Source: Hysterangium stoloniferum
Taxonomy: Eukaryota; Basidiomycota; Agaricomycetes; Hysterangiales; Hysterangiaceae
Assembly (NCBI GenBank): GCA_015178975.1
Contig: WHVD01000195.1
Location: 1 to 64,000 of the forward strand
Direction of reading: 5' to 3'
DNA: 64,000 nt
Shown: one piece after another, positions 21,350-33,427 of the stretch
Layout of the letters: every line of letters starts with the position of its first letter
Numbering within the stretch: the stretch's first letter is position 1
Notes under the pieces: model-generated
Told to the model about the DNA's origin: nothing
The model's database searches: none
The model's input: the letters and a program-made list of their open reading frames with translations, nothing else
Position numbers and translations under genes: made by a program

Positions 21350-22252
21350 TTAAAGGATATTTATACAAATTTTATCATCGCAATATAAGTACATTTCACA
21401 AGCCATTTTGGCTATTTCGGCTTTTGGGGGACTTAAAAGGTAGAAAACTAATAAAATACATAACACATTCTCGCCCTTTTTTGCAATCTCTGCTGGGTAT
21501 ATTTTAACCAAAGTATCCCAGTTTGCCTGATTCCCAAAGGGATAGGCTGTCTTTTTATCCATTGAAAGCTGAACAAAAACAGATGGCCATTTTTTGGGCC
21601 AGCAATCTACAAGAGTGCCGACACCAAAAATACTTTTAATTACATCCTCATATGGAATGTTTGCCTTGATATTGATGATCTCATGTACCTTTGTGCCTGA
21701 AAGCATGAATGGAACACGGAAATGAATGACTAGTCATGAATGATAGATTCTTAAATGAACAATCAGGTAAAAGAGGATGATCAACTTACTGGGTGGTATG
21801 GCCAGAATAGCCGGCATTATGGGAATTAGTTTTTCAACTCCTTTTGCCTCCTTTCTTTTACCACTATTCTTCCTCTTAGATGGTACTTCAGGGTTAGCAT
21901 CACTTGTCTCATCGTCTATTGGATCAGGGATATGCTGATCTTCACAGATGTCAGCTATGACCTGTTCCATGTCCAGCCCCGGATCATAGATACTCTCACC
22001 ATCATCCTCTTGAAGCTCAGGCACAGGAGACAAAGTAGTCTCAGAGCCTTTTTCATTGAGCTTAGTGGATTGCAAATTTGCATTTGTGCTGGACTCAGAC
22101 TGCAGTGAATGGCTAGAAGGGACATGGATCCTACAACCCTCAATAATATTTGTAGGATCAACAGTATAGTGCTGTCGACTGGATGGTGGTTTAGCAGAAA
22201 TAGTGGAAACTCTGGATGTGCCAGAACTGCTCAACTTTTGTTTCAGTCCCAT
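21350..22252 (-). CDS. Hypothetical protein, two exons, probably from a repeat-associated family
   Basis: The ATG is at 22252. Exon 1 (22252-21790) encodes a Ser/Glu-rich, low-complexity region with a basic patch (PSKRKNSGKRKEAKG). A donor GTAAGTTGAT at 21789 pairs with an acceptor CTTTCAG ending at 21697, a 93-bp intron. Exon 2 (21696-21350) then reads in frame as STKVHEIINIKANIPYEDVI and onward, giving about 270 residues. The second exon looks like a short globular domain that I associate with expanded, possibly transposon-linked hypothetical proteins of Agaricomycetes; no named domain was recognised. It lies beside the minisatellite and between retroelement remnants. Confidence 0.55.
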
Positions 22253-22715
22253 GGTCTTAGCAGAGAAATGACCGGAAAAAAAATGTCACACTGTGACAGG
22301 TCGTGTTTGACCTCAGTTTGACAACATCTCCATGATGCACAGTGATAAAGTGAAAATGGAAGCTTCCACTGGTGGTAGTAGAATTATTTTATATTATATT
22401 ATTAATTTGAGGTCTCAGTTGTATCTCCCAAGACCAATAACTGTAGTACAGCCTGCTATACCACTCCTGCATACAAGTGAGGCCTTCCTATGCTATCTGT
22501 GAGATATAAGCCTTCATCTTGTTCAGACATGTATATATAATATATAAGATCACTCAAACCAAGTTTCAAACCAAAAACACGTATAACTGTGGTGGGGGAG
22601 CTGATTCTTTCTTGGAGATCTAAATTTTAAATAGTAGGAAATAAGAAGTTCTGAATAGGGGAATAGATTGCCCCATATATATATACGTATATACAAATTA
22701 TTTTATCTTATTTCT
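22253..22715. other. AT-rich spacer, no gene recognised
   Basis: Contains TATATA-rich runs near 22530-22700 and no coding signal. Confidence 0.4.
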
Positions 22716-23860
22716 TGCCCGTTGTGGAGTTACAAGGCAATTTATTTTTGGAAACAAAGCGGAATTTTTTTTTATTTTTGAACTCCACACTACATACCCG
22801 GAACAGCTGTAACAGGGTCTCATCTGTAGTTTGTTACAGTAGCTTAATAATATTTACTTTTCTTTTGTCACACCCATTGTGTACCAGGGTATACCCCCTG
22901 TGTCAATAGGTTATCAGTCCAACAGATTTATCATGTGATTCATCACCATACAGTCTTATTCCTTCAGGTGTTTGCTTGTTATATTTTGATTTAGGTAGCC
23001 ATGTACTCACCCAAGAAGGGCTCTACAGTATCTTTCTGGTCTATTCTAGACTATTTGGTGTTTCTGAACCACTTGAATGCACTGACTTGGTGTCTGGCAC
23101 TGGACTTTTCTGCAGTCACACCTCATAGTTCCACATTGTCTTTGCCTTGCTTATTCTCTACTGGAATGGAAAATTTTCAAAAACTAGGGAAGGAGAAATA
23201 TGGCTGTTTATTTAAAAGATTCTCTCACTTGTGATGCCAGTACATTTCTGACAAACTTAGGAGCTCAACACTCATCTTTTATCTGTTTTCATTTGGTTGG
23301 ATCTCGTTTTCGGGTTTGCACCATGCATTTTTTTAGGTTGTAATTTTGATTGGTGGAAAGGGCTTCAGGATTTCACTTTTGTGATTGTCGCTCTGTCAGT
23401 AGTTGAACTGTCTTGTCCACAAGTCTTTGGGTCCTGGACTTTGGAGACAGTTTGTGTAAGCCCTTACACATGTAAGGCATCACTCAGTCCCCTTTTCATT
23501 TATTACCCTGTCACCAGATCACCCTGACTTTTGTTTGTTTTCACTCATCACCAATTGTTTTGATATAAGCCCTCTGGCTTGAGGGATTTGGTTCACATCA
23601 TTCCCTTCGACATCACACCACGATTTTTGGAGATGGACTCACACTAGTTTTGGACTTTTGACTTGAGGAGTGTGTTGAGCCCCCGCCCTGTGAGTAGTAA
23701 TCTCACCACGATGACACATGTGGGTCCACAGCTAATTCTGCACTGCGCTATGTAGTTACATAGTAATAATAATAACTTTTCTTGTTCACATCCACCGTGT
23801 ACCGGCGTATGCCCCCTCTGTATCAACAGGGGAGAGGGCATGTTTTTTTTTTTGGTGGCG
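22716..23860 (+). mobile_element. Probable retroelement remnant with diverged direct repeats
   Basis: Two diverged copies of the same segment lie about 920 bp apart: near 22868-22910 (CACACCCATTGTGTACCAGGGTATACCCCCTGTGTCAATAGG) and near 23790-23832 (CACATCCACCGTGTACCGGCGTATGCCCCCTCTGTATCAACAGG is the equivalent stretch). Upstream of each is a related AGTTACA-TAATAAT-ACTTTTCTT tract. The DNA between has broken frames. This fits direct terminal repeats around a decayed core, but family and ends cannot be fixed. Confidence 0.45.
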
Positions 23861-25207
23861 GGTTGACTGTGTACAAGAGTTGTAATTAATTGCTGAATTT
23901 TTATATTGTGCTATGTCGGCCATCATGGAAGCAATTTGGTGGGTGATTTTGTTGACCGGGAACTCTCCATTGATGCTCGGAGAGCGGCGCCAAATAATTC
24001 TACCCTACCCGGGAGTATGGACCCTTCCTTGAGAAAGAGCTGACGAGGGTGAACGACTAATCCACATGAGTTTCCTAATAATCCGTCTTCTCAGATATTC
24101 CTCTCCTTCTATATCAGGTGCTGAGAAACACTCGTGGTTAATTACTCAGTAGTTCGGAGAGCTATTATAATAATTATAATAGTAGGCAAATAGTAGGCAA
24201 ATGACAAGTGAAATCTATGTGAATAGCAAATAGCCGAGAGCTGCACTTAATTGTATTTGTTAGATGAATGTAATGACTGACTCATTTTCTGAACTTCCGG
24301 CTAGCTCGGACCAGCTCAGAGTCTCAGAAGTCATGAGCAATTTCTGTTAATGATCCGGGACAGCTACAATACTTATAGCAAACGATGTTGTGAGCACTGG
24401 AGTTATCTAATTATGCAGAAGCAGGAGAATTCAAAATCGATCCATAATTAGAACGACCATTTCCACCACACGGACATCCTCCGAAGCGATGTGCTCCTGA
24501 AAAGGCGCAATAACAATTGAGATGTTGAGCGTTCAAAACGAAAAATTTAGCACTTGTATCAGGATGCCTGATATTTCTCCAAGAGCGTTTTTTAAAAACC
24601 TTATGATATTACGGGTGAATGAAAAAGGGACTAGTTTGTTGATGTCCATTTTCCAGATTGGGCGATTTACAAGGGGTTACACCTGTATATTTTCATTATA
24701 GCATCAATTGGCCAGGCACCTCCGTTCGCGTTGTCTAAGCGGCTGTTACTACTTGTCACTGGTTTTCCTTCCTTTTCACAAGATCCGAGCTAGTTTATCA
24801 GTTGCCCATTGATTTTTTTTTCAAGGTGCAATCGGACTTCTTCACACGCTCATACGATTTTTTAAGAAGGCATACATAGAGAGAACGTAACGGCGACGAG
24901 GTGACAGTCTTAATATTATGACCAATGAGTCAATACGTCAAACCCAGATATCGTTACGTATATTAATTTGCATGCAAAACTCAACCCATCATTTTTGTTC
25001 ATCCTGAGGCATACTATATCTGTGTACTTTGTATTCCTAAACGAGCTAGAAGTTTTAACATATCGGGGAGTCTCGGGTGGGTGTGAGCCCCATCTTGATC
25101 GAACTTGATCGCCGGCGGATCGGATGACTTCACCGTGCCGTATCCACCCCCAGCCGAGGCAACCTAATTGAAAGCCAATCGGTTGAAAGGCAGCCGCGAA
25201 GCTCGCA
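23861..25207. other. No gene recognised (about 1.35 kb)
   Basis: Contains only short frames; the 126-codon minus-strand frame at 24916-25296 overlaps the 5' part of the beta-propeller gene and has no recognisable domain. Any 5' exons (for example an F-box) of the gene at 25208 would have to lie here, and none was identified. Confidence 0.4.
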
Positions 25208-26727
25208 ATGGCCATTTTATGGCAGCCTCTTCTTTTCGTGTACAAGCGCGGCAACATGATGCCGGCTCCGAAACGCTTGTGTGCCAGAATGTCCATGAAG
25301 CAAGATACTCACGGCATGAACTTGCTCGACATTAAACTAGAGAGTGAAGTCAAGACTGCATTTACATTCGATGATTCCAAGGAATCGTTGTGGACGTTTA
25401 CGCTTACCCCCGAAGGTTCTTCAAGTACCTACACGTCTTTCTGGAGACTTGATAGTACTTCTAGACGGGGGGGTCTATCTGGTAACATCTGCACCACTGT
25501 GCGATGGTAGCGATAGCACCATTCAGGCTTGGGATATGACTACAGAGAAGTGTCTTGCCAGTTTCGAAATTCGAAAAGAGGATATAGTTATGCAATGGAG
25601 GTCCATTGAACAGGGCCGTGCTGCCATGTTTCTTATTCGAGATGGCCTTCTATCGACGTGAGTTTATTCGTATGCATATTTTTTAAACGACCTGTCGATT
25701 CCATATGATGGCAGGGATAACGGTCCCCAGCATTACCATCTACTGCGCCTAGACTTTACCGAAGGAGTGCATTGTTCCACGCAGGCTAGATTTTGGCACA
25801 ACAGCTCTGTTGTGCAAGAGTTACCCCCGGCCGACATTTCTCTCTCAGAAGATTTGGTGGTTGTTCTTGCTGTGGACACTGATAATACGGTTGTGATTTT
25901 TCTTCTACAATGGCGTACTGGCACTACGGCATCTATTAAAACCTGTCTCTCCCCGGTGAGACACATACTCCACTACTTGTAATATGAATTAATTGGGTTG
26001 ATAGCCAGATGAGCCTTACTTCACTATCCTGTCTCCAAATGCTATATCAATATGGGTGAACTCTGCATCCTCACCATATACATATACATACTCTCTCTCT
26101 GAGATTTATCCCCATTTTTCCAAATGTCCACAATCCCCTAAATGTGTCCCTAATCCAAGTCGAGTCGACCTGCATCATACCACCAATGCTTCTCCATATC
26201 ACCTAGCAAACGTGACGTATCTTTATTGCGAGACTTCGCGGAAAGCAGCCAGCGACATCGAGGACCTTATTGCTCAGCCACTTTCAATTTTACACTTGGG
26301 AACACAAAAGGATGAAGGCGGCCGTATTCTCACGTGTCTCTCTCACGAATATCGTTCCACGGAGTTTTCAGCTAAACCAACTCGTCGGCTGTGTTTTGCG
26401 CCTGTCAACACGCCCTTTAAAACTTACACGGTCGATGGGGGGGAACAGGTATGGCCAATAGGAACATCTGATTCAGAAGCGATAGTCTTTCCGGAGCGTC
26501 TGGCTTCAGGGAAACTACAGATGTCACTTATAGTTATTCCCGCTGATGATTCGGAAGCAAGGCAACAAGATCCCCAATGGTGTACTGACAACCTTACTCA
26601 CTCCTTGGAAATCCCAGAGGAACTTGACCTTGAACGAGTCGATATGATGACTTTAGTCACCACGGGAACAAATTTCACTTTAGCTGTTGCGGTGGATGGT
26701 GGAGATATCTTTATTTTAGAATATTAG
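25208..26727 (+). CDS. Beta-propeller (WD40-like) protein, 5' end uncertain
   Basis: Readable pieces include LLDGGVYLVTSAPL followed by STIQAWDMTTEKCLASFEI, a WD-repeat-like strand pattern, near 25460-25580. A spliced junction at about 25660 leads to an exon with LLRLDFTEGVHC and VVVLAVDTDNTVVIFLLQW (25713-25955). The last exon starts near 26007 (DEPYFTILSPNAISIWV) and ends at 26727 with FTLAVAVDGGDIFILEY. This C-terminal ending is common in F-box/WD proteins of Agaricomycetes. No F-box or clear start was found, and a frame change near the G-run at 25471 suggests either an intron or a lesion. It may be an N-terminally truncated copy. Confidence 0.55.
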
Positions 26728-27686
26728 TTCTATCTTTGAGGGAGGTTTAGTTAGTATAACATTATTATGCACTTGTACTATATTGCCATTCATGCTTTGT
26801 ATAAATACTGTGTTTTGGAGTTTGAGCCTTCATGCTACCATGACACGTGGACTCCCAGTGTAAATCATTACTTCTATTTACGTTTCTCAAATTCATCGAC
26901 CGTATGGATCTCGCGATGGCATCTGACAGTCCTTCGGATGAAGCCTTTACTTGTGCTGCTGTGGGTAGAGCGCCTACCCTCATGGAGTCGGTGCCTAGAT
27001 AGCCTGGGTACTAGGTAGTCAGTCGACGTGGATCGGTGTGACTGGTATAATATGTTTATTTCGGTAGTAATATTCGATTTACGTAATTACACTATATATA
27101 TCACTGTTTCCACCATAATCACCATACCAATGGAAAAATAAGATAAATATACACAACGTGAACTTTGCATAATCACCACATCGTTCCCCCTACCTTCCCA
27201 AACATAAACCAGTGAGGTTCACATTGGAAGCCAAGCTTGAGCTGTCTCAAGAAATTCGTTCTCTAAGCGACCTGCTGCCTGCTGCAGCGTGCTCGCAACG
27301 TACCTATACAGTACTGTGTATGTTTATTCATTGGGAATCAACCAGAACTGCAACTAGAATTGGGTGTGAGAGGGGCAAATTTTCCTATTGCGAGATTAAG
27401 AGAATTGGTAAAAGATGGCCGAAACTATGTAGGTAAAAATTTGATTAAAACAGGTAGCAAAGGGTATTAATTAAAGTCTAGCTGAACATCCAATGCTTCC
27501 TCCGAGCCGGAATGCAGTTACTTTGACTAATCAAGATATTATCACGTATTTTTGGTCTCGGTGAGTCGTCGGAGACGGGTCTTATTCGGAGCGCACTCGA
27601 AAAGGCATGCTGATCATCCCACTTCCGGACCTTCTAGTCCATGCCAATATTGGATGGCAGTAAGTCGACAATGCATATTAATACAG
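26728..27686. other. Intergenic region between convergent genes
   Basis: No supported gene. It is the shared 3' side of the beta-propeller gene and CHL1. Confidence 0.4.
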
Positions 27687-30600
27687 TTAGTTGTTCTTCT
27701 GTCGGAAAAACTGCCCCACCTCCTTCACCGCCTGCCCAAAATTTTTTGTGACAATTATATCCTTTCCAATCCATTTCGGAAGCTTCGCATTGATACGTGA
27801 GGCTCCATATCGCGCGTCCACCAAAATAAGACTCGCATAGTCCTTTTGATGCCGTATGGCACGACCTTGAAGTTCCCAACAAAAATTCATCTCATCGGAT
27901 GCAAGATATTGAAGCAAAGCACATACCAATAGATTGATTAACACTCTTCATACACTGGTTCTCGTACAATTCCATCCCGGCATCTTTCGAACCTGGCGAT
28001 TTTCCAACATTACTGGTTTTTTCTAATTCAGTGACGTATCGCATTCGTTCCTTGAGCTCTACCGAGGCCAGTGAAGGAAAGGGCAAGCCGACGATAACGA
28101 CACCCCGTGCTAAGGAATCAGAAAAATTGATACCCTCGGAGAGCTTTGCGCCAACCACTGCGAAAAGGAGAGCGCCTCCCTTCTTGGTCGTCGTCGTAGA
28201 GCTCGAGTTCTAGGAAGATATAAGTAATTCAAAATAAAGAGAAATAATATATACCTACTGCAGAGGATATCGCAAGGGCATATTGGCGTAGGACATTCTC
28301 CACTTCAGCTGTACTTTCAGGTTCAAAAAATATCTAAACAATCAATGTTGAACCGAGTAAAGGTCAAATAAAACATGAAAGCAACCTTTTTCTTTCCGTT
28401 TAAGCGTTCCAAAAGCCCACTCTTTTGAAATGTAATTTTCACCGAGTTCAAAAATGAGTATGACGGGAAGAAGACAACCAGGCCGTATGGGACGAGATTA
28501 ACAATATTTGTCAATACCTGTCCCAGTTCATTCATCTAGAGACAAATGCAATGTTTCAGATGACAAGGCGGGATGTTGGAAACGAATACTTGCCATGTTT
28601 ATATTATCTCGCTGGTCGTACTTAAAGACCAAGTCAACACCTCTAGGACCTTTGCCGATAACGATTGTTTGTAGGTTTGTTGAGGGTATTACATGCCCAC
28701 AAGTGAATTCATTTACTTGTTTGTCATCCAAAAAAGGGAATAATTGAAATTTGAAATCGGATATCTATGAGGGGGGAGTAATATCTGTGGTTAAAAGCCT
28801 GCAGGTACAGATATGATTGCATGCGAGAACTCGTACAGGTGACATAGTACCGCCGGCGAGAATTACACATCGCACCGCTTCGACAATCTCTCTAAAATGG
28901 TTACTTGGGTTTAACAGTTGATATTTGATTGACAACAAGTCTTTTTCAGCATGTAGACTGATACGACCATCTACGAGCGAAACCTATCAGAATCCTAACG
29001 CCTTCTCGTTTGGTATCACACACCTGAATCGTTATTTGTTAATGCTAATATAAAAGCTTCCACCGCATGCAAAGGAGGTGTAGAATGTCGTCTAGCCTTG
29101 ACGGCTCGTACTGAATCTTCTCAAATCAGCATGTAATTATGGATATAGACGAACATCACAAACCTTGTCCGGAGACCTTCTCAGCTTCTTTATCACTGTA
29201 GCCACTAATTTTTCCTAAGAGGCACGTATTAGTATATAACCTCAGATATGACTATTTCTTACGGGCAATCTTGCTCCTTCTTAAGTATGCCTCGATCTCT
29301 AGGAGATTCACCCCGTCTACTTGGGAACCTAATGACTCCATTAATTTGTTCGAGGGCATTATTTCGTCCTTCGGCTTCCTCTCAAGTTTCAGTTTTGCCT
29401 TTTCACCCCCGCTCTCTGCCTTGGCAACGGCTTTGCTAGCGTCCGTGACTTTCTCATCCCGCCAGCTTTCGAGGAAGGCTTTCATTGCGCCCAAAAACCT
29501 CAATAACCTTCGCAGATGCAAACCATGAGTCGGAGATAACTTCTTCCGAAAGCGCGTTAAATAGGTAGTAAGTTGAAAGATTGACGTTGTTAGCGTTGAT
29601 AGAGACAAAGAGACGGTGTGAACAGAGAGTAGGCTGTCTATTAAGTCTGCATATTCTTTAGGCACGACTGGTCAACAACAGATAAAAAGTGATGGGCCGT
29701 ACTGTGCGCCTCGTCAACTACGACCACATGGTTTGTGATATCAATGCCCAGTGCCTCGCGCGCCGAGCGTTGTAACAAAAGATTATACGGTAGTGTAACC
29801 AGCTGCCTAAAATGTAAATAGATTTTTAACAGGTAAGTTATACATACTTGTGCCTGTGGAATGGCACGCCGGGAGCCAAAATATGGACATGTGCCAAGTT
29901 CTGAGCATCCGGTTTAGAGCGAGGCTCACAGCTAAGAGGAAGCGCGCACCCTTCCCAAGTGTCACCAGATCCTCAATATCTTTTGGGGTCGCCTACATCC
30001 ATCCAATACACCAATACAGCTCTATTATCCATGCATAGAAGATGGGAGGACTCACAAGAATGTGGTCACGAAAATTCAACATTCGGTGATCTTCATCTGG
30101 TGGTGGGAGATATGGACAACGCGTTCCTTTCTTGTCTGTAATTCACCAAGAAATAAGAATTTTAATTCATGGTTCACGGCAGAATAACCATACCATTTAT
30201 CATTTCACGGCATCCTTCGTCTAATTCTGCCGCACTATCGCCCTTTGCGCGAAGTTCATCGTTGATGCACAAGTTGCGCCTCGATGCAAGAGGGACGATC
30301 CGGGGATTATGTTTCGTTTTTAAAAGCTCAAAAAAGTATTGGTAGTAAGTCAGAGTTGGCGGTGAAGGCCACTGAAGACATACTTCGCCCCGCAATTGAG
30401 CGAGTTGGCTGTGGGTTCTAGAAGCATAGTAGATCTAGGGGGTACGGTCGATGAAGGAAGGTGTTATGCTATTGATAGTAGTTGACCTTTGTACAAGTTG
30501 GCTCGTCAACTTGTTGTGTATTATCCTTTGTTTGAGAGTCCGAGAGACTACAAGGTGCCGTCTCAGTGCTTCGTCAATTGCCTTGCATTGTAAGGATATA

Positions 30601-31319
30601 CCTCTTCATGAGAGCTCTAACTGCCGGAGAAATACCATCGTCTTCATCCTTAAGTTCATCATCTGGTAAGAATTCCAAGTCATCCTCATCATTTTCATCA
30701 AGGTTCCGGGTGTCGACTTTCTAGCATGCTTGTCAAAGGCTTCAACAGAATTAATTAAATGGAAAAGTTTAGACCTGCTTTTTCCGGACAACGTTTGCCT
30801 TGGATTTTCGCCGTAATACTTCTTCATTATGCCGTGCGCGCGCCAGCCGATCCTGCAGTTCAGCCTCTTCACCCTCGAGTATGCGGATGTGGGAGGCGAG
30901 CGCCTGCTCATGCACCCACTCAGGATCTGGAATGATCAGGTTACATATGTCTGTCTAGTAGCGACTATCATACCATACCATTATCGTCTTTCAGCGAAGA
31001 CTTCAGTACTTGCAGCTTTCCTCGCCGTACACGTCCAGCATCATCGTCGAGCCAAGTTAACGTACTGCAGAGAAGACTGAGGGTTTTACCCTGTTCAGGG
31101 GCGCTTTAACTCAGTTAGTTGACCTCGAATGAAGAAACTAACCGTCCCTGTCGGACTTTCCACGATCGCTACTTTTTGTTCTTTGCTCTCAATAGTGTGG
31201 TAGACATGCTGCATGAGTGCGACTTGAATGTCATATGGGGGATCATACGGAAAGGATGGAAAGGAGGTTGGTGTACTTAAAACCAGATCAGGGGCCACGC
31301 TTTGGGGATCGCTGCGCAT
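27687..31319 (-). CDS. CHL1: ATP-dependent DNA helicase CHL1 (DDX11/FANCJ-like Fe-S helicase)
   Basis: ATG at 31319, many short introns, stop at 27687. Exon 1 (31319-31143) holds the Q-motif region [14 protein letters not shown] and ends ESPTGT; exon 2 starts at 31090 with GKTLSLLC, completing Walker A. Then come a charged linker ([18 protein letters not shown]), the Fe-S region with cysteines in NLCIND, DEGCRE and TRCPYL, and the DEAH box in [11 protein letters not shown] near 29720. The C-terminal half gives [11 protein letters not shown] (motif V) near 28140, then [18 protein letters not shown] (motif VI) near 27870. CHL1 unwinds DNA at replication forks and supports sister-chromatid cohesion in the nucleus. 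All core motifs are intact. It is divergent from YPD1 with about 1.1 kb between starts. Confidence 0.93.
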
Positions 31320-32457
31320 AGCCGACTAAGAAGTGGAAATGAAATGGTGACAACGCGGGTAGTAACGCGACTGGCGACGCGTCACGCTCATGAGTCGCTC
31401 ACACACTTGCAGTCTACATCCTATTTTCATAGTCAATGCTCACGAGATCTAGAAATCATGACTATATATCAAGAGATTTTTAAACCCAACTTATATTCTG
31501 TTCAAAGCCCTTATGTAATGACACTGCCTTTCTTCCTTTCACGCCATCCAGTATCACCGCATCGGCGGAATCGTCCAGCTGACGCTTTATTGGTGTCAGC
31601 TGCTGGGATTACATTGAAAGAGAAGGCACGCCGAAATTCCCCGAAAAAGTTCCTATTTTTAACAGATTCGTTTGACTAATATCGCAGTCCAGGTCAACAA
31701 GATTCACTCGCGTATCAGAAACCCGGGAAGATAAAATCCTAGCGGGGCCCCGAAGAAGACGACACTCCAAGCAAAGATTGACTCCTGTTGAAATTAAGTA
31801 TCTGGTTGCTCAACGTCATATTATCAATAAAAGAGACTTTACTACTAAAGCCACAGTTTGTTCAGTTATATAATATCGTTTAGTGATAACTTGCCGCATA
31901 TGGACTGAACGGCACTTCCCAATTGGGCATATTAGGTCGGACTGAATCTCGCACGGTCAAATTTCCACTCTCACCTAATTTTGGACACAGCCGTAAAATA
32001 GCTGGGTGCCATATCGATCCCATCGATAAAAAAGGTCCTCCACCTTGAATCTTGCACATGATTAACTTACGGTTTCGTTCCCTCATTGATATTTTTTACA
32101 TATAAAAGCTGGTTCTCGGTAGTGCCTGTCGGGCCCAGCGCTTGGGCTCTCACACTGATGACGACAAACCCGCCAAGGGACGCTGAGGCGGTGCTGCCAT
32201 ATTGGGGGTTGTGATGTTGGATTATTGCAATATTGGCTTAGAGCAAAAGGAGGCAGATCCCGACACATGTGTCTGTATATATGACTGGGGGTCGGACTTG
32301 GGTCGGGGTCGGACTCGCTGCTGCCGGAACTCCTTCTAACTTGTGACCATCGATGTGACATGACGTCACCCGATAAAGGGACTAGCGTGACGCGCGTGTG
32401 GGAGGGAGATCTGCTCCAATACTTAACGGGTCACGCTGCCCTAAATCACTTTCTTCA
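31320..32457. other. Divergent intergenic region between CHL1 and YPD1
   Basis: About 1.1 kb separate the two start codons. Open frames here (125 and 92 codons) have no recognisable domain and are probably chance frames. The promoters of both genes must lie here; I could not single out specific sites. Confidence 0.45.
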
Positions 32458-33137
32458 ATGCCATCTTCAATAGCCAAATCATCCCCGCCACCGCCCCCGT
32501 CGTCTCCAAAGGAAAAAGCTAAATCTCCCCAGCGAGAACCAGAAGCTAAGGTATCACTGTGATTCTATCTATCGTCACCTACCATGTGAAGCTCATACCG
32601 CGCCCTAGACTACTCCTGCATCCCCTGCACCACCTGCACCCCCTGTACAAGATGATACGGACGACATTATTGAGATGGAAATGCTTGATCAGAACCTGGA
32701 ATTAGATGATGAGGGGGGCGATCACGAATTTTCGAAGAGCATAGTTTGGGCATATTTTGATCAAGCCGTTAAAACCTTTACAGAGATGGATGAAGCGTTG
32801 TAAGTCTAGATCGCCTCCTTTTAGGGCTTCAAATGATCCACACTAAATGCCGCCCAGCGCTGCGAAAGACCTAAAAGAGCTCTCAGAATTGGGTCATTTT
32901 CTCAAGGGTTCTTCAGCAGCACTAGGCGTAAGAAAAGTGCAAGCTTCCTGCGAGCGCATTCAACACTATGGTCTATTACGCGACGATGAGGCCGATGAAA
33001 TATTGGAATATGAAGAAGCTCTCGTGAAAATCGAGGGCACGTTAGAGTCGGTCAAATCCGAATACGCAGAAGCTGAAAAATGGCTAAAGGCGTATTACGA
33101 GAAACTCGAATCTGGTGCCGAGCCTCCGAAATTATAA
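32458..33137 (+). CDS. YPD1: YPD1-like histidine phosphotransfer (HPt) protein
   Basis: Three exons join in frame: 32458-32550, 32609-32799 and 32858-33137, giving 187 residues. The introns are 58 bp each and GT-AG. The N-terminus is Pro/Ser-rich and disordered, followed by an acidic stretch (EMEMLDQNLELDDEGG). The HPt four-helix bundle follows with IVWAYFDQAVKTFTEMDEA and the active-site helix HFLKGSSAALGV, where the His receives phosphate. A C-terminal helix (VKSEYAEAEKWLKAYYEKL) closes the domain. Ypd1 shuttles phosphate between hybrid sensor kinases and the response regulators Ssk1 and Skn7, mainly for osmotic and oxidative stress. The length is normal for the family. Confidence 0.95.
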
Positions 33138-33427
33138 TAGTAGGGTGGGATGTTCGTTGTATCATTGCCAGGAGGGATGGATGTATGACCGGATATCAGG
33201 GAGGCAGGACAGACAACGTAAGAAGCGCGTAGGCAGAGTACGAGTACACAGACCGACATATCAACCAGCTCGGTTCTGTAAAGGCAAGGCTGTAGATGCA
33301 CTTCGTTGTCCACCATTTTCATTCCATTTCTAATTACCCATGTCTACCCTATGCAATTTCTGTACTCCCACAGCGTTTTGTAAGTGTGTGATGTGCTCGT
33401 AAAGCGAAGAAGTATATTACATACCAC
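33138..33427. other. Short convergent intergenic gap
   Basis: 3' flanks of YPD1 and BMS1; only chance frames. Confidence 0.5.

Noticed and set aside
32083..32361. 92-codon minus-strand frame between CHL1 and YPD1
   Set aside because: Ser/Pro/His-rich composition, no domain, and located in the shared promoter region.
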